A DNA stretch of 64,000 bases, taken from NCBI RefSeq assembly GCF_009902005.1, contig NZ_WUTT01000001.1:747601-811600 (forward strand), read 5' to 3'. Numbering within the stretch: position 1 is the first letter of the stretch; each line of letters begins with the position of its first letter. A program made the position numbers and the translations under genes. Below, piece by piece: positions 35,696-44,440 of this stretch. The DNA comes from Halomonas alimentaria (GTDB lineage: Bacteria; Pseudomonadota; Gammaproteobacteria; Pseudomonadales; Halomonadaceae). The notes under the pieces are model-generated. The model did not search any database. It was not told the origin of the DNA and saw only the letters and a program-made list of their open reading frames with translations.

Positions 35696-36427
35696 ATGAA
35701 TCCCACCATCGAACTGCTCAAGTCCCACCGCTCCGTGCGCAAGTTCACCGACCAGCCTGTCTCCCGGGAGCTGCTGGAGGAGCTGGTCAGTGCCGGCCAG
35801 GCCGCCGCCACCTCCAGCCACGTGCAGGCCTACAGTGTCATCCACGTGAAGAACCCGGCGAACCGCGAGGCGATCGCCGAGCTGGCCGGAGGGCAGGGCT
35901 ACGTGGCCACCTGCGGCGCCTTCCTGGTGTTCTGTGCCGACATGAAGCGCCCCACCGAGGCGGCCGAGCGCACCGGTGCGCGGGTGGTGCGCGGCATGAC
36001 CGAGCAACTGCTGGTGGCCAGCGTGGATACCGCCCTGATGGCCCAGAACGTGGCGATTGCCGCGGAATCGGAAGGGCTGGGCATCTGCTATATCGGCGGC
36101 ATTCGCAATAATCCCCAGCAGATCAGCGACCTGCTGGGCCTGCCGGACCATGTCTACCCGGTGTTCGGCATGTGCCTGGGCTATCCGGCCCACGATCCCG
36201 ACGTGAAGCCGCGCCTGCCGGTCGAGGCGATCCTCAAGGAGGACACCTACAGCGACGACAGCGAGCTGGTGGCGGCCTATGACGATGCCATGCACGCCTA
36301 TTACCAGTCGCGCAAGGGCGGCCCCAAGGACACCACCTGGTCACAGAACCTCACCCCGCTGTTCGACACCAAGCTGCGTCCGCATATGCGCGAGTTCCTG
36401 GTCAAGCGCGGCTTCGAGATGAAGTGA
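35696..36427 (+). CDS. nfsA: oxygen-insensitive NADPH nitroreductase, NfsA-like
   Basis: A protein of 243 residues of the NfsA/Frp family. It starts IELLKSHRSVRKFTDQPVS, the FMN-binding SHRS.R.F pattern, and carries QAAATSSHVQAYSVIHV, SVDTALMAQNVAIAAESEGLGICYIGGIRN and VYPVFGMCLGYP. These FMN enzymes reduce nitroaromatics and quinones by two electrons with NADPH. GCGAGG precedes ATG 35696. It is divergent from the CbiX-like gene (210 bases between them). Confidence 0.9.
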   Translation: MNPTIELLKSHRSVRKFTDQPVSRELLEELVSAGQAAATSSHVQAYSVIHVKNPANREAIAELAGGQGYVATCGAFLVFCADMKRPTEAAERTGARVVRGMTEQLLVASVDTALMAQNVAIAAESEGLGICYIGGIRNNPQQISDLLGLPDHVYPVFGMCLGYPAHDPDVKPRLPVEAILKEDTYSDDSELVAAYDDAMHAYYQSRKGGPKDTTWSQNLTPLFDTKLRPHMREFLVKRGFEMK

Positions 36428-36443
36428 GGGCCACGCCCCGGGT

Positions 36444-36983
36444 TCAGACGTCGCTACTCTCGAACACCTCGGGGTAGCGCCGCCGGGCGCGCAGCAGGCG
36501 CCAGATGGTGATGGCGTTGGTGACCACCACCAGCGCCTCGGCCAGGGTGCCGCCCACGGCGCCTGCCAGCAGGTGGCTGAGCATCCAGGCCACGGCCGCC
36601 AGTCCCAGCATCACGCGCATGGGAATGCCACGCAGCAAGAACATGCCCACCGTGCCCAGCACCATCGCCACCACGGCGGGCAGGTCCGCCCAGCCCTGCC
36701 AGGTCGCCAGCGCCGCCAAGCCGCTGGCGCCCAGCACCCCGGCCATCACCTTGCCGCTGCCCGGGTAGCGGCGGGCCAGGGCGATGCGCACGATTACCAG
36801 CAGGGTCAGCGCCGCCGCGGTCCAGCTCTCCAGGAACAGGAACTGCAGGGCGAAGGCCACGTTGGCCGAGATCAGCAGCACCAGCAGGCGCTCATCCTGC
36901 TTGCTGGCGAAGGCTAGGATGCACAGCAGCAGTGCGACAAGGCCGAAGAACTGGCCCGCCATGGCGGTGGTGCCTTCCAGCAT
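36444..36983 (-). CDS. YgjV family inner-membrane protein
   Basis: About 179 residues with six hydrophobic segments, beginning AGQFFGLVALLLCILAFASKQDERLLVLLISAN, the pattern of the YgjV (Imp-YgjV) family of unknown function. The ATG at 36983 has GGGGAGAGAG in front of it and gives the family start; an ATG six codons upstream is less likely. It is convergent with nfsA (16 bases) and divergent from the deaminase gene. Confidence 0.8.
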   Translation of the reverse strand: MLEGTTAMAGQFFGLVALLLCILAFASKQDERLLVLLISANVAFALQFLFLESWTAAALTLLVIVRIALARRYPGSGKVMAGVLGASGLAALATWQGWADLPAVVAMVLGTVGMFLLRGIPMRVMLGLAAVAWMLSHLLAGAVGGTLAEALVVVTNAITIWRLLRARRRYPEVFESSDV

Positions 36984-37094
36984 GGTGGTCTCTCTCCCCA
37001 ATGATCAGGCGCCCAGCATAGCGGTTGAGGGCGCGGTTGACGCAAGGCGCCTGCGCCACGCATCTTGGCAGGGTCGCAAATCGCTGGAGCCGTC

Positions 37095-37664
37095 ATGGAA
37101 ACGCTGCTCAATGCCCGCTCGGATGTTAGCCAGGCGGCGCTCGCCGCCATCGCCCATATGCCTACCACCAGCCTGCCGGTGCTGATGGATGATGACTTCG
37201 CCCGCCGGCTCACCGACGCCGACTTCATGCGCATCGCGGTGGTGCTGGCGCAGAAGAGCTTCGATGAGGGCGGCTGCCCCATCGGCGCACTGATCATCGA
37301 CAACGCCACCCGGCGCATCGTCGGCAAGGGGCACAACACCCTGGTGCAGGAGAATCATCCCTATCACCACGGCGAGACCTCCGCCATCCGCGATGCCGGG
37401 CGCATCGACTTCAGCCGCACTACGCTCTTCACCTCGCTGAGCCCCTGCGAGATCTGCGCCACCCTGCTCACCATGCGCGGCTTCTCCCGGGTGGTGGTGG
37501 GCGATGTCACCAACGCCTCGGGCACCGAGCCGCTGCTGCAGAGCCGGGGCGTGCTGGTCGAGATCCTCGAGGACCCGCGTGGCGTCGAGCTCTACGCGCG
37601 CTTCCGCGCCGAGAAGCCCGAGCTGGACCTCGAGGACTGGAAGGGGCTCTGCGCCACGCGCTGA
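37095..37664 (+). CDS. fungal-type cytosine deaminase-like nucleoside deaminase
   Basis: A protein of 189 residues in the zinc CDA fold. The zinc site is H-G-E in YHHGETSAIRDAGRI plus LSPCEICATLLTMRGFSRVVVG; the LSPC..C pattern, the preceding VGKGHNTLVQ and the end LDLEDWKGL match yeast FCY1 cytosine deaminase better than tRNA adenosine deaminase TadA. It would convert cytosine to uracil. An N-terminal extension of about 35 residues precedes the domain. GGAGCC precedes ATG 37095. Most bacteria use the unrelated amidohydrolase CodA, so this type is notable. Confidence 0.75.
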   Translation: METLLNARSDVSQAALAAIAHMPTTSLPVLMDDDFARRLTDADFMRIAVVLAQKSFDEGGCPIGALIIDNATRRIVGKGHNTLVQENHPYHHGETSAIRDAGRIDFSRTTLFTSLSPCEICATLLTMRGFSRVVVGDVTNASGTEPLLQSRGVLVEILEDPRGVELYARFRAEKPELDLEDWKGLCATR

Positions 37665-37739
37665 CCCGGCGGGCGTCGCCCACCCTGTTCATGCCGGCCC
37701 CCGGTCGGTGAGCGGCGCGCGCGGTGTTCCAGGGCAGGA

Positions 37740-38357
37740 TCAGTCCAGCACGACCAAATGATTGGGCAACTCGTTGCGCTCGTGGGTGGCCGGCACCTGC
37801 TCCTTGAGATGCTCGCCGCAGGCCTCGATGCACTCGAGGAAGCCCTGCAGGGTCTCCCCCTCCTTCACCCGCCGAGTGAAGGCCGCCACGATGGACTGCC
37901 AGGTCTCGTCGCTGATGCGGGCCGAGATGCCCCGGTCGACCAGGATCTCCACGTAGCGCTCGGCCTCGGAAACGAAGATCAGCATCCCCGTTCCCCCCTC
38001 GGTATGGTGAAGCTCCTGCTCCAGGAACTGTCGCCGGGCGAGGTTGCCTGCGCGCCAGTGGCGAACCGCTCGCGGGATCAGCCGGGTGGTGATGGCGGGG
38101 CGGCGGAACACCAGGCCCACCACGATGAAGGTCGCCCATTGCACCAGCGTCAGTTCCCAGGCCGAGAACCAGCCGGGGAAGTAGTTGATCGCACCGGGCA
38201 CCACCAGGGCCAGCAGGCCCGCCCAGAGCAGCGGGATATAGGCGTAGTCGTCCGCCCGCGGTGCCAGCACGGTGACCAGCTCGGCATCGGTGTCGCGCTC
38301 GACCCGATGAATCGCCTCGCTGACCTGGCGCTGCTCGTCTTCGCTCAATAAAGCCAT
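37740..38357 (-). CDS. TPM domain membrane protein
   Basis: A protein of 205 residues. A TPM-type fold is split around two membrane segments (about 45-63 and 68-86): the first part has VSEAIHRVERDTDAELVTVLAP, and the second GTGMLIFVSEAERYVEILVDRGI and WQSIVAAFTRRVKEG. TPM proteins are small phosphatase-like or assembly factors of uncertain activity. It is the last of three genes (LemA - secreted TPM - this protein) and lies 64 bases after the second. Confidence 0.85.
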   Translation of the reverse strand: MALLSEDEQRQVSEAIHRVERDTDAELVTVLAPRADDYAYIPLLWAGLLALVVPGAINYFPGWFSAWELTLVQWATFIVVGLVFRRPAITTRLIPRAVRHWRAGNLARRQFLEQELHHTEGGTGMLIFVSEAERYVEILVDRGISARISDETWQSIVAAFTRRVKEGETLQGFLECIEACGEHLKEQVPATHERNELPNHLVVLD

Positions 38358-38421
38358 GGGGGTCGTGATCTCCGAATCCTGAATGTCATGTCGGTGTCGC
38401 CACCGGAAGGGGGAGGCCGGA

Positions 38422-39180
38422 TTACCAGCCGCCGGACGCACCGCCGCCACCGAAGCCGCCGCCGCCTCCGCCGAAACCACCCCCGCCGCCGAAGCCGCCG
38501 CCACCGCGCGACCCGCCGCCCAGGGCTCCGCCCAGCAGCATGCCGCCCAGCAGGCCGCCGCGACCACCGCGAACCAGGCTCATGACGATCACGAACAGCA
38601 CGAAGAAGAGGATCGATGCCGGCCCCCTGGGGCCCTGCTCTCCGGCCGTGGCGCCGGAAGTGGCGCTGGTATCCATGGGCTCGCCACCCAGGACCCGGAT
38701 CATCGCCGCCACGCCCTCGCTGATGCCGCGGGCATAGTCACCCTCGTGGAAGGCCGGCGTCAGGGTCTGGTTGATGATCGCCGAGGACTGGGCGTCGGTC
38801 AGGCGGCCCTCGAGGCCGTAGCCGACCTCGATGCGCACCTTGCGCTCGTTGGGCGCGACGATCAGCAGGGCGCCGTTGTCCTCCTCCGCCTGGCCGATGC
38901 CCCAGTGGCGTCCCAGCTGATAGCCATACTCCTCGATGGTGACGCCCTGCAGCTCCGGTAGGGTGGCGACCACCAGCTGCTCGGTAGTGGCCTCCTCGTG
39001 GGCCGCCAGCTGCGCGCTCAGGCGTGACTCGGTGGCCGGGTCCAGCAGTTCGGCCTGGTCCACCACGCGGCCGGTCAGTTCGGGAAAGTCGAGCTCCTGT
39101 CCTTCACTCTCCCGGGCCTGGAGGCCGAGGGCGGTCGACAGCAGCAATGCGAGTAGCGGAATGCGCAGAAGGTCGCTCAT
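38422..39180 (-). CDS. YgcG-like TPM domain protein with glycine-rich tail
   Basis: A protein of 252 residues: signal peptide (LLALLLSTALGLQA), TPM domain about 30-160 (GRVVDQAELLDPATESRLSAQL, LVVATLPELQG, LLIVAPNERKVRIEVGYGLEG), one membrane segment near 190-205, and a tail of Gly-Phe repeats broken by Ser. It is anchored with the TPM domain outside the cytoplasmic membrane. It starts four bases inside the end of the LemA gene, the usual LemA-TPM pairing. Confidence 0.9.
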   Translation of the reverse strand: MSDLLRIPLLALLLSTALGLQARESEGQELDFPELTGRVVDQAELLDPATESRLSAQLAAHEEATTEQLVVATLPELQGVTIEEYGYQLGRHWGIGQAEEDNGALLIVAPNERKVRIEVGYGLEGRLTDAQSSAIINQTLTPAFHEGDYARGISEGVAAMIRVLGGEPMDTSATSGATAGEQGPRGPASILFFVLFVIVMSLVRGGRGGLLGGMLLGGALGGGSRGGGGFGGGGGFGGGGGGFGGGGASGGW

Positions 39181-39797
39181 TCAAACTCCACCTGGGGGGC
39201 CTGGTCCGCGTTCTCGGTCGTGGCCTCGAAGCTCTCGCGAAGCGCCATGTCGCTGTAGAGGATGGTGTGCCACAGGAGACCGGGGAAGGTGCGGATCTCG
39301 GTGTTGTAGCGCTCGACCGCGGTGATGTAATCGCGCCGCGCCACGGCGATGCGGTTCTCGGTGCCCTCCAGTTGCGACTGCAGGGCCAGGAAGTTCTGGT
39401 TCGATTTAAGCTCGGGATAGCGCTCCGATACCGCCATCAGCCGGCTCAGCGCGCCGGTCAGCTGCTGCTGGGCCTGCTCGAACTGGCGCATCTTCTGCGG
39501 GTCGTCCAGCGACTCGGCATCGATCTGGATCGAGGTGGCCTTGGCCCGTGCCTCCACCACGGCGGTCAGGGTCTCCTGCTCCTGACGGGCGAATCCCTTG
39601 ACCGTCTCGACCAGGTTGGGCACCAGGTCCGCGCGCCGCTGGTACTGGTTCTCCACCTGCGCCCAGGCCGACTTCACCTGTTCGTCATAGGTGGGGATGT
39701 TGTTGACGCCGCAACCCGTCAGCAGCACCGCCATGATCAGCACAAGGGCGAACCGCCAGACGCGAGGGTCGGGTAGCGTGGAGTGTCTCGTCGGCAT
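39177..39797 (-). CDS. LemA family lipoprotein
   Basis: About 206 residues. Lipobox LTGCG follows the hydrophobic FALVLIMAVLL, so the protein is a lipoprotein; the body is a long helical bundle with the LemA marks IPTYDEQVKSAWAQVENQYQRRADLVPNLVETV, KGFARQEQETL and a YNTEIRTFP segment. The start is set at ATG 39797 (MPTRHST), close before the signal peptide; ATG 39809 is also possible. LemA proteins have no known catalytic role. First gene of the LemA-TPM-TPM group. Confidence 0.88.
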   Translation of the reverse strand: MPTRHSTLPDPRVWRFALVLIMAVLLTGCGVNNIPTYDEQVKSAWAQVENQYQRRADLVPNLVETVKGFARQEQETLTAVVEARAKATSIQIDAESLDDPQKMRQFEQAQQQLTGALSRLMAVSERYPELKSNQNFLALQSQLEGTENRIAVARRDYITAVERYNTEIRTFPGLLWHTILYSDMALRESFEATTENADQAPQVEFE

Positions 39798-39953
39798 GGG
39801 GGCAGTCATCCTGTCGATGTGAGTCGATGTGAAGAGAAGACCCCCAAGGTACAGCTCGGGTCGATGTGAAGGAAGCGACGTCATGCAGACACGCCGCCAG
39901 CCGACATATCAAGGACCGATGCTGACCATCATCGCCGACCAGGCTCTGCCCGG

Positions 39954-40847
39954 TTACGCCAGCTCGAGCTCCTCCAGCACGGCGGCCAGCGCCTGCCGGC
40001 TCTCTCCCTCAAGCGTCTTCAGGGGCAGCGGCAGACAGGGCGACTCGGCGAGCCCCAGCAGCTCCGCCGCGGTGGCGACCACCCGCAGGCTGCCGCCGTG
40101 CCGACGGAACAGCGCCCACAGTGGCTCGAGCCGAGTCGACAAGCGTTGGGCCTCCTCGGCATCGCCGGCCCGGGCGGCGCGGGTTATGGCCAGGGCGGTC
40201 TCGGGGAACAGGCCGCCGATCACCGAGTACCAGGCCTCGCAGCCGGCATTCAGCACGGTGGCGGCAAAGGCGTCGCCACTGACGCCGATCGTCACCTCGG
40301 GCGGCACCAGGGCGCGTAGCCGCTCGACCCGCTCGCGAGCGGCCGCCGGCTCGGCGGGTACACCCGGAATCTTGATGGAGGCGACATTGGGCAGTGCCGC
40401 GATGCGCCCATGCAGCTCGTCGCTGAAGGTGAAGTGGGTGGTGCCGGGGTTGTCGTAGACGCACAGCGGCACCGAGAGCCGGGTGGTGACGGCCTGATAG
40501 AGGCCGAAGACCTCCGCATCGGTCAGCGGCTGATAGGACATCGGTGCCAGCAGCACCGCGCTGGCGCCCGTCGCTTCGGCGTCTTCGGCCAGGGCCAGCA
40601 CATCGCGGGTACGCAGGGCACTGATGCCCACGATCACCGGCACATTGCCGGCACTCTGCACGGCCAGCCTGGCGATGCGTGCGCGTTCGGCGTGGCCGAG
40701 GTAGGCATAGCTGCCCGTGGAGCCGAGCACCCCGATGGAGTCGACACCCGCAGCCACCAGCCTCTCGACCAGGTGGACGAATGCCGCCTCGTCGATGGCG
40801 TCCTTGTTAAGGGGCGTCAATGGAAAGGCACTCAGGCCGGTGAGCAT
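39954..40847 (-). CDS. DapA-family aldolase/lyase
   Basis: A protein of 297 residues in the dihydrodipicolinate synthase/N-acetylneuraminate lyase superfamily. Marks: LVAAGVDSIGVLGSTGSYAYLG (phosphate-type loop), Tyr in LCVYDNPGTT and the Schiff-base Lys in VASIKIPG. The usual T-T-G-E of true DapA is replaced by S-T-G-S, so it is more likely a substrate-specific lyase of the family than lysine biosynthesis DapA. ATG 40847 (MLTGLSAFPLTP) was chosen; the frame is open upstream. Confidence 0.85.
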   Translation of the reverse strand: MLTGLSAFPLTPLNKDAIDEAAFVHLVERLVAAGVDSIGVLGSTGSYAYLGHAERARIARLAVQSAGNVPVIVGISALRTRDVLALAEDAEATGASAVLLAPMSYQPLTDAEVFGLYQAVTTRLSVPLCVYDNPGTTHFTFSDELHGRIAALPNVASIKIPGVPAEPAAARERVERLRALVPPEVTIGVSGDAFAATVLNAGCEAWYSVIGGLFPETALAITRAARAGDAEEAQRLSTRLEPLWALFRRHGGSLRVVATAAELLGLAESPCLPLPLKTLEGESRQALAAVLEELELA

Positions 40848-40972
40848 GGGCTGTCTCCTGGTTCGGAAATCCGCTGGTGGACTTGCTCGGGAGTATGCCA
40901 CGGCGGAGACTCGGTACAGCGCATCCGGTCCACCTGCCGGAGAATGACAGCCATTTCGAGGAGGAGTCTTGC

Positions 40973-41320
40973 ATGGAGAGCCAGGTCGAGGCGGGAATTG
41001 CCCCGCGGCTGCGGGAACTGCTGGAGCAGCTGCCCGACGCGGCGCTGCCGATCAGCTACCGGCAGGCCGCCGAGGCGCTGGGGCTCTCGCCGCCGCGCAC
41101 CATCCAGCGCGTCGCCCAGGCCCTGGAGACGCTGATGCGCGAGGACGTCGCCGCAGATCGGCCGATGATCGCCGCCCTGGTGGTCAGCCGCCGCGGCGAC
41201 CTGCCCCGGCAGGGCTTCTTCGACCTGGCGGTGGCGCTCGGCCGCTTCCCCGCCGACCCGGCCGAGCATGAAGCGGCCTATCGACAGGAGCTGGAGCGCG
41301 TCATGGCGCTGCGGACGTGA
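40973..41320 (+). CDS. conserved small protein with helix-turn-helix-like segment
   Basis: A protein of 115 residues, soluble and mostly helical. The segment ISYRQAAEALGLSPPRTIQRVAQAL looks like a helix-turn-helix, and LVVSRRGDLPRQGFFDLA resembles the DNA-binding end of methylguanine methyltransferase-like proteins (V.R.DG..P..GF). I do not recognise a characterised family. GAGGAGG precedes ATG 40973. It stands alone, divergent from the DapA-like gene and convergent with the membrane protein gene that follows. Confidence 0.7.
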   Translation: MESQVEAGIAPRLRELLEQLPDAALPISYRQAAEALGLSPPRTIQRVAQALETLMREDVAADRPMIAALVVSRRGDLPRQGFFDLAVALGRFPADPAEHEAAYRQELERVMALRT

Positions 41321-41344
41321 CCGGCAGGCGAGGGTATGGCTGGC

Positions 41345-42346
41345 TCAGTCGTAGCGGTGCTGCCAGCCCTTCACCGCGATCTGCTCCTTGAGCAGCTCCA
41401 GCATGTCCACCAGCACCTGCTCGGTGACCTGTTCGGTGTGCGGGTCGGTGCGCAGCCAGGCGTCGAAACCGCTCTCGGCGAGGTGTTCCACCAGGGCGGT
41501 GAACTCCGGCGACTGCAGCCCCGCCAGCGCTTCGTTGACCAGGCGGCAGGCCAGGTCGGAGAGCGAGGCCTCGAGCCCGCGGGTCAGCTGGCCGCCCAGC
41601 GGCAGGCGCTCCAGGCGGCGGACCTCCGGACTCTCCGCCAGGGTGCGGCCCACCAGGCCGCGCACGTAGCGCAGGATGTCCTCGCGGTTGTGGGTGTAGG
41701 CGCTGCCGGCCATCGCCTCCAGGCGCTGGCTGATCTCGTGGATCAGCGCCTGCTGGCGCGGGCGCACCACCTGCTCCACCACGCCGCGGGAGAGCGAGTC
41801 ACTGGCGCGGATCTCCGCCTGGACGTTATCCAGCAGGCGGATGGCGATGCGGTCGGTGAGCTCCTCCAGCAGGATGTCGTAGTACTTGGTGAGCACACCG
41901 AAGAGGTACCAGCGGCGCACGTCGATCAGCCCCATGCGCTGCAGGCGGTGCAGCAGCGAGATCACGCGCAGGATGCGCAGCAACCGGAAGCCGCCCACCG
42001 GGATGCAGCCCAGCACGTCGTACCAGTGCACGAAGGGGTAGAAGAACCAGCGGTGGTAGCGCCGTTCGGCGATGGCCACCGCCCAGCCCAGCAGCACGTC
42101 GAGCACGAAGACGGCCACGAAGGCCAGGTCGATGGCCAGGAAGTTGGCGTGGACATGGCGCTCGTAGACGCCATGCAGGCCAGGCGCCGTGGCCTCGAAG
42201 GCGGCGTTGAGCGGCGCCAGCAGGAAGAGGCTGTCGAACAGCAGCAGCGCCAGGTTGGCGACCACCAGGGCGATGACCAGCAGGTCCCACGCCAGGTGAA
42301 GCCGCTCCAGGGCGGGATGCAGGCGTTTCTCGCGGCTCTCGCTCAT
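41345..42346 (-). CDS. membrane protein with voltage-sensor-like domain, no obvious pore
   Basis: A protein of 333 residues. Four hydrophobic segments lie in the first 140 residues (LLVIALVVANLALLLFDSLF, FLAIDLAFVAVFVLDVLLGWAVA), the fourth being an S4-like helix with regularly spaced arginines (FRLLRILRVISLLHRLQRMG). No K+-channel selectivity filter is present; the C-terminal 190 residues are soluble and helical. It may be an ion-transport-like sensor. It is third in a run behind a coiled-coil protein (34 bases) and a small monooxygenase-fold protein. Confidence 0.65.
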   Translation of the reverse strand: MSESREKRLHPALERLHLAWDLLVIALVVANLALLLFDSLFLLAPLNAAFEATAPGLHGVYERHVHANFLAIDLAFVAVFVLDVLLGWAVAIAERRYHRWFFYPFVHWYDVLGCIPVGGFRLLRILRVISLLHRLQRMGLIDVRRWYLFGVLTKYYDILLEELTDRIAIRLLDNVQAEIRASDSLSRGVVEQVVRPRQQALIHEISQRLEAMAGSAYTHNREDILRYVRGLVGRTLAESPEVRRLERLPLGGQLTRGLEASLSDLACRLVNEALAGLQSPEFTALVEHLAESGFDAWLRTDPHTEQVTEQVLVDMLELLKEQIAVKGWQHRYD

Positions 42347-42380
42347 GCTGGCGCCTCCCAGGGCTCGGCGACAGGCGTGG

Positions 42381-42668
42381 CTACTTGAAGCGTGAGCGGG
42401 CCTTCTCGAAGGCGTCGCTCATCGACTCCCAGGCACGCTCCGCCCCGGCGCGGATGTCGTCCCAGGCATCGTCTCCGGCCTCGCGTAGCTCTTCCAGCTT
42501 CCGGCGCACCTCCTCGCGCCTCTCCTCCAGGCGCTCGGCCTCCTTCTCCCGCTCGATGCGGGCATCGGCGTCGGCGCCGCGGGCCTGGGCCTTCAGCTTG
42601 TCGATCTCCGCCTGCCACTCGTCCAGCTTGGCGCGCAGCTTCTGCTCATAGGCTTCTCGATTGCTCAT
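42381..42668 (-). CDS. small charged coiled-coil protein, 95 residues
   Basis: Nearly the entire protein is a charged heptad-rich helix (YEQKLRAKLDEWQAEIDKLK, ERLEERREEVRRKLEELRE) followed by a short amphipathic end with WDDIRAGAERAWESM. No membrane segment is present. Such proteins are frequent in proteobacteria and cyanobacteria with no known role. The ATG overlaps the stop of the upstream monooxygenase-fold gene (ATGA). Confidence 0.8.
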   Translation of the reverse strand: MSNREAYEQKLRAKLDEWQAEIDKLKAQARGADADARIEREKEAERLEERREEVRRKLEELREAGDDAWDDIRAGAERAWESMSDAFEKARSRFK

Positions 42669-43000
42669 GCGTCACTCTCCTCGTTGTCGACGGTCTGGAT
42701 GACCTCGAACCCCTCGAAGCTCGGTGGGCCCAGGTAGAGCCCCTCGCGCTTGCTCTGGCCGGCGTTGGCGTGGGCTTGGCGGAAGGCCTCGGAGCGGGTC
42801 CAGGCCTCGAAGTCCTCCCGCGAGCGCCACACGGTATGGGAAGCATAGAGCACATGGTCGTCGCGCTCCGGTCCGCGCAGCATGTGGAAGGCCTCGAAGC
42901 CGGGCAGCCCCTGCAGGTGGGTCTCCCGCTCCAGCCAGATCTGCTCGAACTCCTCCGTGCGCTCGGGGTTGACCCGGAAACGGTTCATGGCGATATACAC
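42665..43000 (-). CDS. antibiotic biosynthesis monooxygenase (ABM) fold protein, HmoA-like
   Basis: A protein of 111 residues with the ferredoxin-like ABM fold: YIAMNRFRVNPERTEEFEQIW, ETHLQGLPGFEAFHMLRG, YASHTVWRSREDFEAWTRSEAF. Relatives include haem-degrading HmoA/IsdG and small monooxygenases. GTG 43000 was chosen since GGGAG lies 9 bases upstream and V-Y-I-A-M-N-R is the family start; ATG 42988 lies within it. First of the three-gene minus run ending with the voltage-sensor-like protein. Confidence 0.8.
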   Translation of the reverse strand: MYIAMNRFRVNPERTEEFEQIWLERETHLQGLPGFEAFHMLRGPERDDHVLYASHTVWRSREDFEAWTRSEAFRQAHANAGQSKREGLYLGPPSFEGFEVIQTVDNEESDA

Positions 43001-43188
43001 GGCGTGATCTCCCTGTCTGGTGATACTGCCCCCGACCATGACAGCTCGCCCCGGGTGGGACAAGGTCGCATCCGCCGGTCGCGGCCTTTGTCGATACCGC
43101 CGTGCTGCTCCACGCTGGGAGGGTGCCATCGCGCTTCCATGCCGTGGCAGGCGCGATCCACCATTTCGAGCGGTCTGGCGGAGGACGC

Positions 43189-44022
43189 ATGATGAGGCTT
43201 AACAGCACGGGGTTCGCCATCCTCGGGGCCGGGCTGATCGCGATCAGCTTCGGGCTCGCCCGCTTCGCCTTCGGGCTCTTCGTCCCTCCCATCCGCGACG
43301 AGCTGGGCCTCTCCTCCTACGTGATCGGCATCTCTCCTTCGCCGTCATGGCCGTGCTCGGGGTGATCGCCGCCTGGCTCCTGCTGCCCTCGGTCACGCGT
43401 ATCGTGCCGGCGGACGCCGCGGACCCGCCGCCCCTCAACGAGCTGCCCTGGTCGCGGCTGGTCCGGCTTACCCTATTCGCCTACGTGATGGGCTTCGTCT
43501 CCGCCGCCTACTGGATCTTCGCCCCCGACCTGGTGGGTGACCCTCGGCGAGCTGCCGGAAAGCGCCACCGCCTGGCTGTGGTTCGCGGTGGGCCTGGCGG
43601 GCCTGGGCGGCGCTGTGGTGGCCGACCTGGCCGATCGCAACAACCCGCCCATCACCCAGGCCCTGATGCTGATGATGCTCTCCGCGAGCCTGGCGCTGCT
43701 CGCCGTGAGCCCCGACCAGCCGCTGCTCACCGCCTTCTCCGCGCTGGTCTTCGGCCTGGCCTACATGAGCCTGACCGGGCTCTACCTGATGACCGGCATC
43801 CGCCTGCTGCCCGGCCGCCTCTCCGTCGGCCCGGTGCTGCCCTTCATGGCGGTATCGCTCGGCCAGGCCACCGGCTCGCCGGCGGTCGGTGCCCTGGTGG
43901 GCGCCGTCGGCTACGCCGACGCCTTCGCCATGTTCGCCGCGCTGGGCATCCTGGTGGCCGTGCTCTCGCCCTTCTACCCGGGTGCCCCGGCCATGCCATG
44001 GCGTACTCGACGTTGGTTGTAA
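43189..44022 (+). pseudogene. MFS transporter (YbfB/YjiJ-type) pseudogene: internal deletion and frameshift
   Basis: ATG 43189 with GGAGG in front opens TGFAILGAGLIAISFGLARFAFGLF and the first loop, then at about 43333-43340 the sequence jumps directly into a later segment (SFAVMAVLGVIAAW) in another frame; roughly 120-130 codons covering about four membrane helices are missing. A second break near 43535 (an extra G in GGTGGGTGACC) shifts to the third frame, which carries LGELPESATAWLWFAVGLAG to the end. The protein cannot be made in active form. Intact relatives have about 390 residues. Confidence 0.85.
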
Positions 44023-44101
44023 GAGATCTGCCGTCGGCGGCGGCTTCCCTGACTGTTACGCTCCGTAAACAGAAAACGAAAAGAACACACAGGGAACCGC
44101 C

Positions 44102-44440
44102 ATGATTAAGGCCTCCGAGCCGCGCATCACGCTGCACCCGCATTCACGCCGGGTGCGCGTCGTCATCGACGGCACCGAGCTTGCCGACACCACCCGCGCC
44201 ATCGAGCTTCGCGAACGCGGCTACCCGCCACGTCAGTACCTTCCCCGCGATGACGTGCGTATGGACCTGCTGACCCCCTCCGACACCGTGACCCACTGCC
44301 CCTTCAAGGGTGATGCCTCGTACTACTCCTTTGGAGAGCACAAGGATGTGGCGTGGAGCTATCAGCAGCCCATGGAAGGGATGGAGGCGATTGAGGGATG
44401 GGTGGTGTTTTTATGTAGTGTTGAAGCACCTGAGGAATGA
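44102..44440 (+). pseudogene. DUF427 domain gene with its 3' end replaced
   Basis: The protein from ATG 44102 follows the DUF427 family up to about residue 104 (ITLHPHSRRVRVVIDG, TDTVTHCPFKGDASYYSF, DVAWSYQQP, AIEGWVVF), where the family continues with a tyrosine and PDRV. Here the DNA switches near 44413 to AT-rich sequence and the frame ends nine residues later (CSVEAPEE). Ten or more terminal residues of the domain are therefore missing; whether the product folds is unknown. Confidence 0.7.
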
